This document shows positions 45,596 to 53,106 of a stretch of DNA of 64,000 bases, piece by piece (the stretch's first letter is position 1; each line of letters begins with the position of its first letter). This stretch comes from Polaribacter septentrionalilitoris (GTDB taxonomy: Bacteria; Bacteroidota; Bacteroidia; Flavobacteriales; Flavobacteriaceae). Made by a program: the position numbers and the translations under genes. The stretch covers positions 186,001 to 250,000 of the forward strand of contig NZ_VRMJ01000033.1 in assembly GCF_009832745.1 (NCBI RefSeq), written 5' to 3'. Below the pieces are notes generated by a model that saw nothing but the letters and a program-made list of their open reading frames with translations, did not search any database and was not told where the DNA came from.

Positions 45596-45797
45596 ACTTT
45601 AATTTTAAAAAATAGAATAACTTACCTTTTGAGTTCTAAAAAGAGTTTTTCTAAATCTTGAATTTTATTGTAATCCTTATCATTCTCTAAAATTATCAAA
45701 AGCTTACTAATCTTATAAACAAACCTTTACCTTACATTTAAAAAAAATTTATTATATTTATTGCATAATTTAAAAACCCTAATTAAATCCCCTAATC

Positions 45798-46250
45798 ATG
45801 AAAAGTTCAAAAACTCTAAATTTTGTTGTATTCTTATTCTTAATTTTTTTTAATTCCCAAATTTCATTTTCTCAAGAAAGAGTTCGTAGCAATATGATCA
45901 ACACGTATTCAAAAACATATACTTTAGCAAAAAGTGTGGTTGTAGAAAGTCCAATATTAAAAGATGGAGAATACACTTATAAATTTAAAGAAAAAGAAAT
46001 TTTAGTAGAGTTTAAAAATGGTTATTACTACGAATACCATCCTGATAAAGAATATATTAAAGCTATAATTGATTGGGAATCTAAATATAAGTACAAATTA
46101 ATTATAGTAGATATGGAAAAAAGAAATGTTCCATTAAAAGTTGGTAGTGAATTAACTGCTGAAATTATAAAAATTGAAGGAAATCAATACTTTTACACTT
46201 CTGTTTTAAATAATAAAACCGGAAACGGAAGTTTCAAAAAAGTAAAATAA
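45798..46250 (+). CDS. small secreted protein, paralogue 3 of 4
   Basis: 150 residues. Signal peptide about 1-26 (MKSSKTLNFVVFLFLIFF, ending ISFSQ). The mature part is nearly the same as paralogue 2: ERVRSNMINTYSKTYTLAK, ILKDGEYTYKFKEKEILVEF, KNGYYYEYHPDKEYIKAIID, PLKVGSELTAEIIKIEGNQ and NGSFKKVK. The Cys seen in YKCK and YVCK of paralogues 1 and 2 is Phe here. The promoter region differs from those of copies 1 and 2. No function is known. Confidence 0.8.
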   Translation: MKSSKTLNFVVFLFLIFFNSQISFSQERVRSNMINTYSKTYTLAKSVVVESPILKDGEYTYKFKEKEILVEFKNGYYYEYHPDKEYIKAIIDWESKYKYKLIIVDMEKRNVPLKVGSELTAEIIKIEGNQYFYTSVLNNKTGNGSFKKVK

Positions 46251-46278
46251 CTTATCTATTTTATATGTAATAGTTAGA

Positions 46279-46310
46279 ATCTCATCAAAATTTTGATGAG
46301 ATTTTTTATT
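46279..46310. terminator. terminator between paralogue 3 and the alkyltransferase-like gene
   Basis: A perfect 13-bp stem, AATCTCATCAAAA / TTTTGATGAGATT, followed by TTTTATTTT. It serves the plus-strand gene and could also serve the convergent gene. Confidence 0.88.
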
Positions 46311-46646
46311 TTAAGACAACTCATTTATAGGATCCCAAAAAATATTCTCAAAATCTTGAATCTGATTCTCAACAACTACAATCCCTTCACTTTCCAATAA
46401 CTGTTGCATAAGGTTTGTGCCGTCAAAATGATGTTTTCCTGTAAGAATTCCTTTTCTATTTACCACTCTGTGTGCTGGAACTTGAGGTTCTTGATTTCCT
46501 GAGTTATTCATAGCCCAACCTACCATTCTTGCAGAACGTGCTGCTCCTAAATATTTGGCAATTGCCCCATAACTGGTAACTCTACCAAAAGGAATTAAAC
46601 GTGCTACCTGATAGACTTTCTCAAAAAAATTATCCTGATTTTTCAC
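46311..46646 (-). CDS. alkyltransferase-like protein (ATL), MGMT fold without the acceptor Cys
   Basis: 111 residues from a GTG at 46646; no ATG is available, and a TTG at 46661 is the other choice. It has the DNA-binding half of O6-methylguanine methyltransferase: FGRVTSYGAIAKYLG with the base-flipping Tyr, and AARSARMVGWAM with the Arg finger. The motif PCHRV of true methyltransferases reads VPAHRVV (Ala58), so it cannot accept a methyl group. ATL proteins bind alkylated guanine and flag it for nucleotide excision repair. It lies among the secreted paralogues on the opposite strand. Confidence 0.9.
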   Translation of the reverse strand: MKNQDNFFEKVYQVARLIPFGRVTSYGAIAKYLGAARSARMVGWAMNNSGNQEPQVPAHRVVNRKGILTGKHHFDGTNLMQQLLESEGIVVVENQIQDFENIFWDPINELS

Positions 46647-46669
46647 CTTGTGAAAATACAAAAGAAATT

Positions 46670-46710
46670 ATGATAAATATCGTAGTTTATTAAACTATGA
46701 TATTTATCAT
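46670..46710. promoter_or_regulatory. 41-bp near-perfect palindrome between divergent genes
   Basis: The left arm ATGATAAATATCGTAGTTT and the right arm AAACTATGATATTTATCAT differ at one position and meet around ATT. It lies 24 bases from the ATL start and 55 bases from the paralogue 4 start. With no U tract it is not a terminator; a dimeric regulator site controlling both genes is the likely role. Confidence 0.65.
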
Positions 46711-46764
46711 ATTTAAAATGAATTAAAAAGATTAAATTAGAATACAATTTAAATACTAGAAACC

Positions 46765-47166
46765 ATGAAAAAATTAATTTACAGATTGATTGTTTTGTTG
46801 TTGATAGGTTTTACTTTAAATATAGAGGCTCAAAACCTTGACAACAACATTGATAGAACAGAAAAATCTATCGAGGACGGAAAATACAAATATAGCAATG
46901 CAAGTTGTGATGTTATTGTAGAGTTTAAGAATAATACTTATACAGAATACCACCCTAATAAAGAGTATATCAAAGCCAAAATAAAATGGTTAACAGACCA
47001 TCATTATATGCTTGAAATTGTAGAGATACAGAAAAAAGATTTACCTTTTGGTGTTGGTACCAAAATGACAACTAAAGTAGTTAGAAAAAAGGGTAACTTT
47101 ATCTCTTATGAATCTAATTTACAAGGTTTAACTTGGTCTGGTAAGTTTGTGAAAATTAAAGAATAA
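46765..47166 (+). CDS. small secreted protein, paralogue 4 of 4
   Basis: 133 residues. Signal peptide about 1-23 (MKKLIYRLIVLLLIGFTLNI, ending EAQ). The mature domain is the most diverged but clearly related: EDGKYKYSNASCDVIVEFKN, then YTEYHPNKEYIKAKIKWLTD, LPFGVGTKMTTKVVRKKGNF and LTWSGKFVKIKE. The LTW(S/T)GxF ending is shared with paralogue 1. It keeps a Cys near the same place. Function unknown; transcribed divergently from the ATL gene across a strong palindrome. Confidence 0.8.
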   Translation: MKKLIYRLIVLLLIGFTLNIEAQNLDNNIDRTEKSIEDGKYKYSNASCDVIVEFKNNTYTEYHPNKEYIKAKIKWLTDHHYMLEIVEIQKKDLPFGVGTKMTTKVVRKKGNFISYESNLQGLTWSGKFVKIKE

Positions 47167-47190
47167 ATTAAACAAAAGAGGGTTAAAAAA

Positions 47191-47225
47191 AAATCATCCT
47201 ATCTTAATTAAGATAGGATGATTTT
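47191..47225. terminator. bidirectional terminator between paralogue 4 and trmB
   Basis: The stem ATCATCCTATCTTAA / TTAAGATAGGATGAT is flanked by A8 and T4 and overlaps the last bases of trmB. Confidence 0.88.
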
Positions 47226-47895
47226 AATATTTTAGCTTAAATTGAATATAAGTAATTGGCTTACCAACCTCTAAATACTGATTCTCATAAAAAGTTTGCG
47301 TTTCAGTTACTTCTTTTGGAGATCCTTCATTTTTATATACATTATGGTTTGCATTCAAAACCTCATGCCCTTCTCCATGCAGTAAACCTAAGGTATAACC
47401 ATGCATAAACTCACTATCAGTCTTTAAATTTACCAAACCATTTTCTTTTAAAATTTGATGATATTTTTTTAAGAAGTCAGAATTTGTCATTCTGTGTTTG
47501 GTGCGTTTGTATTTTATTTGTGGATCTGGAAAAGTTATCCATATTTCAGAAACTTCTTTTTCGGCAAAAATAAAATCAACTAATTCTATTTGAGTTCTTA
47601 CAAAAGCAACATTTTCTAAGTTTTCTTCAAGAGCTGTTTTGGCTCCTCTCCAAAAACGAGCACCTTTAATATCAATTCCAATAAAATTTTTATTCGGATT
47701 TTTACGAGCTAAAGCAATGGTGTATTCTCCTTTTCCACAGCCTAATTCGACAACAATAGGATTATCGTTACCAAAAAAAGAATGCCATTTCCCTTTGTAA
47801 GAAAAGTTAGTAATTACTTCTTCTCTTGTAGGTTGAATGACATTTTTAAACGTTTCATTTTCCTTGAAACGTTTTAATTTGTTTTTGCTTCCCAA
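47224..47895 (-). CDS. trmB: tRNA (guanine-N7-)-methyltransferase
   Basis: 223 residues. It methylates G46 in the variable loop of tRNAs using S-adenosylmethionine. The SAM site is VVELGCGKGEYTIALARKNP, followed by FIGIDIKGARFWRGA. The family block ISEIWITFPDPQIKYKRTKH is close to exact (here SEIWITFPDPQIK and RTKHRMTNSDFL). The C-terminal TETQTFYENQYLEVGKPITY is typical. It is followed upstream by a small membrane protein gene on the same strand with a 9-base gap. Confidence 0.95.
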   Translation of the reverse strand: MGSKNKLKRFKENETFKNVIQPTREEVITNFSYKGKWHSFFGNDNPIVVELGCGKGEYTIALARKNPNKNFIGIDIKGARFWRGAKTALEENLENVAFVRTQIELVDFIFAEKEVSEIWITFPDPQIKYKRTKHRMTNSDFLKKYHQILKENGLVNLKTDSEFMHGYTLGLLHGEGHEVLNANHNVYKNEGSPKEVTETQTFYENQYLEVGKPITYIQFKLKY

Positions 47896-47904
47896 GACGT
47901 AAAA

Positions 47905-48126
47905 TTAAGCTCTGTCTTCTGTTCCTTCTCTTAAGAACTTTGCAGATTCTTTCATCCAATATGCAAAAAGAACAAGAAGCACTAAAAGAAATCCCCAGTT
48001 AATAGCATTAGAAGTCCACCATCCTAAATCAGATAATGCCAAATCTAACCTTAACCACTCAAAAGGTAGAAAAAGTAAATCTGTAAATAAACTACCAATC
48101 CATCTAAAAATATTGCTTGCTATCAT
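47905..48126 (-). CDS. small membrane protein (DUF6341-like)
   Basis: 73 residues. An amphipathic N-terminal half (FRWIGSLFTDLLFLPFEWLR) is followed by one clear membrane helix (INWGFLLVLLVLFAYWM) and a charged tail (KESAKFLREGTEDRA). The pattern recalls the short flavobacterial family DUF6341, a tentative assignment. Function unknown. It is divergent from the DUF6427-like gene and upstream of trmB. Confidence 0.7.
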   Translation of the reverse strand: MIASNIFRWIGSLFTDLLFLPFEWLRLDLALSDLGWWTSNAINWGFLLVLLVLFAYWMKESAKFLREGTEDRA

Positions 48127-48167
48127 AACTTAATTATCTTTACAATGCAAAAATAACAAAAGAAACT

Positions 48168-49097
48168 ATGTTAGCCAATTTTTTAGAGAAATCTAAACCT
48201 ATAAATTTTATCATCTATTTGGGTTTCTTTCTTTGTTTCTTTCTTATCGCTACAATTACATCTTATTTTAATGATGGTTTTAGCTGGATAAAAGTTTTAG
48301 ATATTATTGGTTTCTTATTTTTATTTCTGACTATTTTCTTTTTTTTCAACTTTATAACAACCAAGAATAAACTCACTTTTGATCATTCTTATGCTTTCTT
48401 TATTTTTATTCTGATTAGCATTCTATTTGTTTCTAAACTCCTAGATTTTAATGTGTTGATTCTGCTTTTAATTCATCTTCTTTTTTTAAGAAAAATCTAT
48501 AGTTTGCGATCCTCAAAAAGTGTCATTCAAAAATTATTTGATAGTGGTTTTTGGCTAGGTATTCTGTTTATTCTAGAACCTATTTCAATTGTGTTTTTTT
48601 TATTGATTATTGTGTCTGTTATTCTTCAGCTTAAAGTAACAATATCTAATATAATTACACCTGTTGTTGGTTTTATAACACCGTTAATTATCTATTTCAC
48701 GTATCTATTTTGGTATGATACTATTGATGTTTTTATAGCTCTTTTTTCTTTTGATCCGATAATTCCATTACTAATTTATGCAGAAGATGCTACAATTTGG
48801 ATTTTTGGTACACTTCTTTTACTATCTATATTTTCTATCTTTTTAAAATCACCTAAGGCATTGTCTGTAAACAACAGTTTTAAAAGAAGTTGGCAATTGT
48901 TAATTATTAATTTAATACTTGCTGTTGTTTATGCGTTATTAATTACCAATAAAGATGGTTCTGAAGTAATTTTTTTAGCCTTACCTGCATCTGTAATTAT
49001 TGCAAACGGATTTGAAGTAATTCAGAAAAAAATGATAAAAAATGGACTCTTTTTTGGCTTAATTATTTTGGCAATTGTAGGGTTTTTCTGGCTATAA
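48168..49097 (+). CDS. multi-spanning membrane protein (DUF6427-like)
   Basis: 309 residues with about eight to nine hydrophobic helices spread over the whole length and few charged loops (for example KPINFIIYLGFFLCFFLIAT near the start). KSVIQKLFDSGFWLGILFIL and LLLLIIVSVILQLKVTI-like segments recall a Bacteroidota family (DUF6427) of unknown role; this is a tentative match. The last six bases overlap the end of the convergent upp gene. Confidence 0.72.
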   Translation: MLANFLEKSKPINFIIYLGFFLCFFLIATITSYFNDGFSWIKVLDIIGFLFLFLTIFFFFNFITTKNKLTFDHSYAFFIFILISILFVSKLLDFNVLILLLIHLLFLRKIYSLRSSKSVIQKLFDSGFWLGILFILEPISIVFFLLIIVSVILQLKVTISNIITPVVGFITPLIIYFTYLFWYDTIDVFIALFSFDPIIPLLIYAEDATIWIFGTLLLLSIFSIFLKSPKALSVNNSFKRSWQLLIINLILAVVYALLITNKDGSEVIFLALPASVIIANGFEVIQKKMIKNGLFFGLIILAIVGFFWL

Positions 49098-49745
49098 TTT
49101 TTCACCAAAAGCCAAATCTCCTGCATCTCCCAACCCAGGTACAATGTACCCTTTATCGTTTAATTCTTCGTCAATAGCGGCAATCCACAAATGTGTGTTT
49201 TTTGGAAATTTATCTTTAATAAATTCAATTCCATCTTTAGCACCAATAACCGATACAATATGAATCTCTTTGGGTTCACCATATTTTTTAATTGCTTCTA
49301 AAACTGCTACTAAAGACTGACCTGTTGCCAACATTGGATCTGCTAATAATAACGTTTTATTATCTATAGTTGGGGCAGCAAAATACTCAACAACAATTTC
49401 AAAATCAGCATTATTATTTGGATGATGACGATATGCAGAAATAAAGCCATTTTCTGCATCATCAAAATAATTTAACAACCCTTGATGCAAAGGCAAACCT
49501 GCTCTTAAAATCGAGCATAACACTACATCATTACTAATTAATTTCTCTCTACTTGTTCCTAATGGTGTTTTAATATCTACATTTGTATAAGACAATTCTT
49601 TACTCAACTCATAACCTAAAACCTCACCAATTCTTTCAATATTTCTTCGAAACCGAAGAGAATCTTTTTGAATAGTTACATCTCTTATTTCTGAGATAAA
49701 TTTGTTTAAAATAGAGTTATTTTCTTGGATGTGATGAATAATCAT
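49092..49745 (-). CDS. upp: uracil phosphoribosyltransferase
   Basis: 217 residues. It salvages uracil to UMP with PRPP. The PRPP loop is LLADPMLATGQSLVAVLEAI, and the uracil-binding C-terminus is GYIVPGLGDAGDLAFG. VVLCSILRAGLPLHQGLL is the second conserved block. The length fits the bacterial enzyme. It converges with the preceding plus-strand gene, overlapping by six bases. Confidence 0.96.
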   Translation of the reverse strand: MIIHHIQENNSILNKFISEIRDVTIQKDSLRFRRNIERIGEVLGYELSKELSYTNVDIKTPLGTSREKLISNDVVLCSILRAGLPLHQGLLNYFDDAENGFISAYRHHPNNNADFEIVVEYFAAPTIDNKTLLLADPMLATGQSLVAVLEAIKKYGEPKEIHIVSVIGAKDGIEFIKDKFPKNTHLWIAAIDEELNDKGYIVPGLGDAGDLAFGEKL

Positions 49746-49794
49746 TTTAGCATATTATAAAAACAAATTTAATAAACTATTTAGTATTTGTATA

Positions 49795-49889
49795 TTGCAG
49801 CAGCTTAATTTCCATATTTATGTGGAGCAACCAAAAGTTAACAACCCAAACCAATAGAGTTTCAGCAATATGTTGAAACTCTTTTTTTG
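49795..49889 (+). ncRNA. candidate small RNA between upp and yicC
   Basis: A strong plus-strand terminator (49856-49889: AGAGTTTCA-loop-TGAAACTCT then T7) lies where no plus-strand gene precedes it: upp is on the minus strand, and yicC has its own -7 box further on (49904). The transcript would start near 49795, after the promoter-like TTAGTATTTG (49781-49790, one base off the consensus spacing). A 6-bp hairpin TCCATA-TTTA-TGTGGA lies at 49811-49826. I cannot assign an RNA family. Confidence 0.4.
49856..49889 (+). terminator. intrinsic terminator upstream of yicC
   Basis: The 9-bp stem AGAGTTTCA / TGAAACTCT with an extendable loop is followed by T7. The minus strand has no U tract in position, so it acts on a plus-strand transcript. 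Confidence 0.85.
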
Positions 49890-49903
49890 TTCAACAAATA
49901 AAG

Positions 49904-49911
49904 TATCTTTG
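49904..49911 (+). promoter_or_regulatory. -7 promoter motif of the yicC-gmk-nadD run
   Basis: TATCTTTG matches TAnnTTTG and lies 23 bases before the yicC ATG at 49935, downstream of the terminator. Confidence 0.6.
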
Positions 49912-49934
49912 TTGCTCATCTAAACGTTGATTTT

Positions 49935-50801
49935 ATGATTCAATCTATGACTGGTTATGGCAAGTCTGTATTACAATTACCTACCAAAAAAGTAACCATA
50001 GAAATTAAATCGTTAAACAGTAAAAACCTCGATTTAAACGTTCGTATTCCTTCTTATTACAAAGAAAAAGAATTGTCTGTTCGTAAAAAACTAGCAAGTG
50101 CTTTAATTCGTGGTAAAGTAGATTTCTCAATTTTTGTAGAAATGACTGCGGATGAAACCTCTACAACTGTAAATCATGGAGTTGTTAAAGAATACATGCA
50201 ACAACTTAGAAACGTTGTTCAAACAGGTACTTCTGATGATGTAGAATTGCTAAAAATGGCTGTTAAAATGCCTGATGCCTTAAAAACGGAACGTGAAGAA
50301 TTAGATGACAATGAATGGGCAGAAATAGAAAAAGGAATCGATATGGCCATCAAAGAAATTGTGCAATACAGAATTGATGAAGCTGCCTCTTTAGAAATAG
50401 ATTTTAAAGAAAGAATTGCTAATATCAAAACTTATTTAGAAGAAGTAAAGGCGCTTGATGGAGACCGAATTGAAAATGTAAAAATGCGTTTACAAAAAGC
50501 TATTGAAGAATTAAAAGTAGAAACAGATCAAAATCGTTTTGAGCAAGAATTGATTTACTACTTAGAAAAATTAGATATCAACGAAGAAAAAGTACGTTTG
50601 GCAAATCATTTAGATTATTTTCTACAAACTTTAGAAACACCAGATTCTAACGGAAAAAAATTAGGATTCATCATTCAAGAAATGGGAAGAGAAATTAATA
50701 CCACTGGTTCTAAAGCCAATTTTGCACCAATGCAAAAAGCAGTAATTCAAATGAAAAACGAGCTAGAACAAATTAAAGAACAAATTTTAAATGTGCTTTA
50801 G
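49935..50801 (+). CDS. yicC: YicC-family endoribonuclease
   Basis: 288 residues. The N-terminus MIQSMTGYGKSVLQLPTKKV and the block EIKSLNSKNLDLNVRIP are diagnostic of YicC. The C-terminal domain has RFEQELIYYLEKLDINEEKV and GKKLGFIIQEMGREINTTGS, with the conserved QEMxRExNT motif. E. coli YicC degrades the small RNA RyhB; the target here is unknown. It heads a plus-strand run with gmk and nadD, the same order as in many Bacteroidota. Confidence 0.94.
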   Translation: MIQSMTGYGKSVLQLPTKKVTIEIKSLNSKNLDLNVRIPSYYKEKELSVRKKLASALIRGKVDFSIFVEMTADETSTTVNHGVVKEYMQQLRNVVQTGTSDDVELLKMAVKMPDALKTEREELDDNEWAEIEKGIDMAIKEIVQYRIDEAASLEIDFKERIANIKTYLEEVKALDGDRIENVKMRLQKAIEELKVETDQNRFEQELIYYLEKLDINEEKVRLANHLDYFLQTLETPDSNGKKLGFIIQEMGREINTTGSKANFAPMQKAVIQMKNELEQIKEQILNVL

Positions 50802-50802
50802 T

Positions 50803-50847
50803 TGGTTTTTGGTTGTTAGTTACTAGTAAACTATCAACCAAAAACTA
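50803..50847. repeat. inverted repeat between yicC and gmk
   Basis: The arms TGGTTTTTGGTTGTTAGTT and AACTATCAACCAAAAACT can fold into a long hairpin. It has no U tract, so it may be an mRNA stability or processing element inside the operon. Confidence 0.5.
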
Positions 50848-50867
50848 CTAACTAAAAACAAAATTAT

Positions 50868-51452
50868 ATGTCAGATTTTAAAGGAAAATTATTTGTGTTT
50901 TCTGCACCATCAGGCTCAGGAAAAACAACAATTGTTCGTCATTTATTAAAACAAGAAAGGTTTAATTTAGAATTTTCTATTTCTTGTGCTTCTAGAGATG
51001 CTAGAGGAACTGAAAAACACGGTAAAGACTACTATTTTATAACCTTAGAAGACTTTAAAAGTAAAATTAAAAACGATGAATTCCTTGAATGGGAAGAAGT
51101 GTACAGAGATAATTTTTACGGAACGTTAAAAAGCGAAGTAGAACGTATTTGGGCTCAAAAAAAACATGTAATTTTTGACATTGATGTTGTGGGCGGATTA
51201 CGAATTAAGAAGAAGTTTCCAAAAGAAACATTATCTGTTTTTGTTAAACCACCAAGCGTAGATGAGCTAAAAATTCGATTAAAAAAACGCTCAACAGAAA
51301 GCGAAGACAAAATTAATATGCGAATTGCAAAAGCTTCAGTAGAATTGGCTACTGCTCCTCAATTTGATAAAATCATCAAAAATTACGAATTAGATGTAGC
51401 ACTAAAAGAAGCTGAAGATTTAGTTGATGAATTTTTGGAGTTAGAAAAATAA
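50868..51452 (+). CDS. gmk: guanylate kinase
   Basis: 194 residues, normal for the family. It phosphorylates GMP to GDP with ATP. The P-loop is FSAPSGSGKTTIVRHL (about 12-27). The GMP-binding Arg and Tyr region reads FSISCASRDARGTEKHGKDY, with YRDNFYGTLKSEVERI following. Arg/Lys-rich lid LKIRLKKRSTESEDKI. The classic SxTTRxxR block reads SCASRDAR, a common variant in Bacteroidota as I recall. It follows yicC by 66 bases with an inverted repeat in the gap. Confidence 0.95.
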   Translation: MSDFKGKLFVFSAPSGSGKTTIVRHLLKQERFNLEFSISCASRDARGTEKHGKDYYFITLEDFKSKIKNDEFLEWEEVYRDNFYGTLKSEVERIWAQKKHVIFDIDVVGGLRIKKKFPKETLSVFVKPPSVDELKIRLKKRSTESEDKINMRIAKASVELATAPQFDKIIKNYELDVALKEAEDLVDEFLELEK

Positions 51453-51471
51453 GAAGATATTTAAAACAAAA

Positions 51472-51592
51472 CTTCTCGATACAAAATTCTTAAAAAAAGA
51501 ATTTCACTCGAAGTGACAGTTTGTTTTAGAACTTGATAAAAGTGTTGTCAGTTCGAGTGATTTTTGAAGTATGAAAAAATTGTATCGAGAAC
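51472..51592. repeat. CTCGATACA palindromic repeat, copy 3 (full inverted unit)
   Basis: The left arm runs TTCTCGATACAAAATTCTT ... TCACTCGAAGTGACAG (51472-51519), and the right arm is its near reverse complement, TGTCAGTTCGAGTGATTTTT ... TTGTATCGAGAA (51545-51592). This is the complete form of the half-units found at 14932 and 16529. It lies between gmk and nadD and would form a long hairpin in the mRNA. Confidence 0.8.
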
Positions 51593-51606
51593 ATTAAAAG
51601 TAAAAA

Positions 51607-52191
51607 ATGAACAAAATTGGTTTATATTTTGGCACGTTCAACCCAATTCATGTTGGCCATCTCATTATTGCCAATCACATGGTTGAATATTCAGATTTAG
51701 ATGAAATTTGGATGGTGGTAACCCCTCATAATCCGTTTAAAAAGAAAAATTCTTTGCTAGAAAATCATCATCGATTTGAATTGGTATATAGAGCTACAGA
51801 AAACTACCCAAAAATTAAACCTTCAGACATTGAGTTCAAATTGCCTCAACCCAATTATACAGTACATACTTTAGCGCATATTTCTGATGTTTATCCAAAA
51901 CATGAATTCTGTCTGATTATGGGAGAAGACAATCTAAAAAGTTTTCATAAATGGAAAAATTATGAGACGATTTTAGAACATCATCATATTTATGTCTATC
52001 CAAGAATTGCAGACGGTATTATAGAACATCAATTTAAAAATCATCCAAAAATTCACAAGGTTGATGCACCTATTGTCCAAATTTCTTCAACAATGATTCG
52101 AAACGGAATTAAAGATCAAAAAAACATAAAACCATTACTCACTAAAGAAGTTTGGGAATATGTAGACGAAATGAATTTTTACAGAAAATAG
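51607..52191 (+). CDS. nadD: nicotinate-nucleotide adenylyltransferase
   Basis: 194 residues. It makes deamido-NAD from nicotinate mononucleotide and ATP. The nucleotidyl-transferase motif is GLYFGTFNPIHVGHLIIANH (from 5), including the GTFNPxHxGH signature. The block EIWMVVTPHNPFKKK is typical of NadD, as is MGEDNLKSFHKWKNYETIL. The ATP-binding ISSTMIRNGI near the C-terminus is the ISSTxIR motif. It follows gmk after the palindromic repeat. Confidence 0.96.
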   Translation: MNKIGLYFGTFNPIHVGHLIIANHMVEYSDLDEIWMVVTPHNPFKKKNSLLENHHRFELVYRATENYPKIKPSDIEFKLPQPNYTVHTLAHISDVYPKHEFCLIMGEDNLKSFHKWKNYETILEHHHIYVYPRIADGIIEHQFKNHPKIHKVDAPIVQISSTMIRNGIKDQKNIKPLLTKEVWEYVDEMNFYRK

Positions 52192-52239
52192 TTTCACTTA
52201 AAATTCGTTGTATATTTGTGAAACATCAAATAATATTTT

Positions 52240-53106
52240 GTGGCAAAAAAGGATAAAAAGAAAGGAAAACTCAAAAAAAAACTGACAGACAAATACAGGT
52301 TAGTTGTTTTAAATGAAAACACATTCGAAGAGCGTTTTTCATTGAAACTTTCTAGATTAAATGTATTTGTATTAAGTGGTGTGTTTTCAATTTTATTAAT
52401 CGCCCTAACTACAATACTCATTGCTTTTACGCCTATAAAAGAATACATTCCTGGGTATTCATCTTCAGCTTTAAAAAGAAAAGCAGCAAAACTAACCTTT
52501 GAAGCAGATTCTCTAAAAACAAAATTAGCCGTTTTAGAAAATTATACCAAAGCATTAAAACCTGTTTTAACAGGAGAAATTCAACCAGAAAGCATAGATT
52601 CTATTCAGGTTGAAGCCAGAAAACGCTTTATTGATGAAAGTAAACTAAATGCAACCAAAGAAGACTCTTTATTCAGAGAAAAAGTTGATAGTGAAACGCG
52701 TTTTTCACTAATCAATAGTAAAAAAAATAAAGTAAATATTGTCTTTTTTGCTCCTTTATCTGGAAACATTTCGCAAGATTTTGATAGTAACTCAAATCAT
52801 TTTGCGGTAGACATTGTTGCCAAAAAAGGAACTCCTGTTAAAGCTACAGCAGACGGAACCGTTATTTTCTCAGGATGGACTACAGAAACAGGATATGTTA
52901 TCATTTTAAAACACAGTAACAACTATATTTCTGTTTACAAACACAATGGGAATTTATTGAAAGAACAAGGTGATTTTGTAAAATCTGGCGAAGTTATTGC
53001 CATAGTAGGTTCTACTGGAGAATTAACAACAGGACCACATTTACACTTTGAACTTTGGAGCGGAGGTTATGCTGTAAATCCAACCAATTTTATCGATTTT
53101 AAATAA
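52240..53106 (+). CDS. M23-family peptidase (membrane-anchored LytM protein)
   Basis: 288 residues from a GTG at 52240 (KKDKKKGKLKKKLTDKYRLV); no ATG is near. A basic cytoplasmic tail is followed by a membrane helix at about 45-66, a coiled linker and a LytM domain (about 180-285). The zinc ligands are intact: NHFAVDIVA (His and Asp) and TGPHLHFELW (HxH). It probably cleaves or binds peptidoglycan during envelope growth. Its stop overlaps the ATG of the next gene by one base (TAATG). Confidence 0.92.
   Translation: MAKKDKKKGKLKKKLTDKYRLVVLNENTFEERFSLKLSRLNVFVLSGVFSILLIALTTILIAFTPIKEYIPGYSSSALKRKAAKLTFEADSLKTKLAVLENYTKALKPVLTGEIQPESIDSIQVEARKRFIDESKLNATKEDSLFREKVDSETRFSLINSKKNKVNIVFFAPLSGNISQDFDSNSNHFAVDIVAKKGTPVKATADGTVIFSGWTTETGYVIILKHSNNYISVYKHNGNLLKEQGDFVKSGEVIAIVGSTGELTTGPHLHFELWSGGYAVNPTNFIDFK

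Noticed and set aside
45624..45725. Short minus-strand frame ending in LEKLFLELKR between secreted proteins 2 and 3
   Set aside because: About 32 residues with no start codon and no known match; too little to call even a remnant.
44162..47166. Toxin-immunity or contact-dependent inhibition array
   Set aside because: The small proteins have plain signal peptides, no toxin motif, no paired immunity genes and no polymorphic C-termini.
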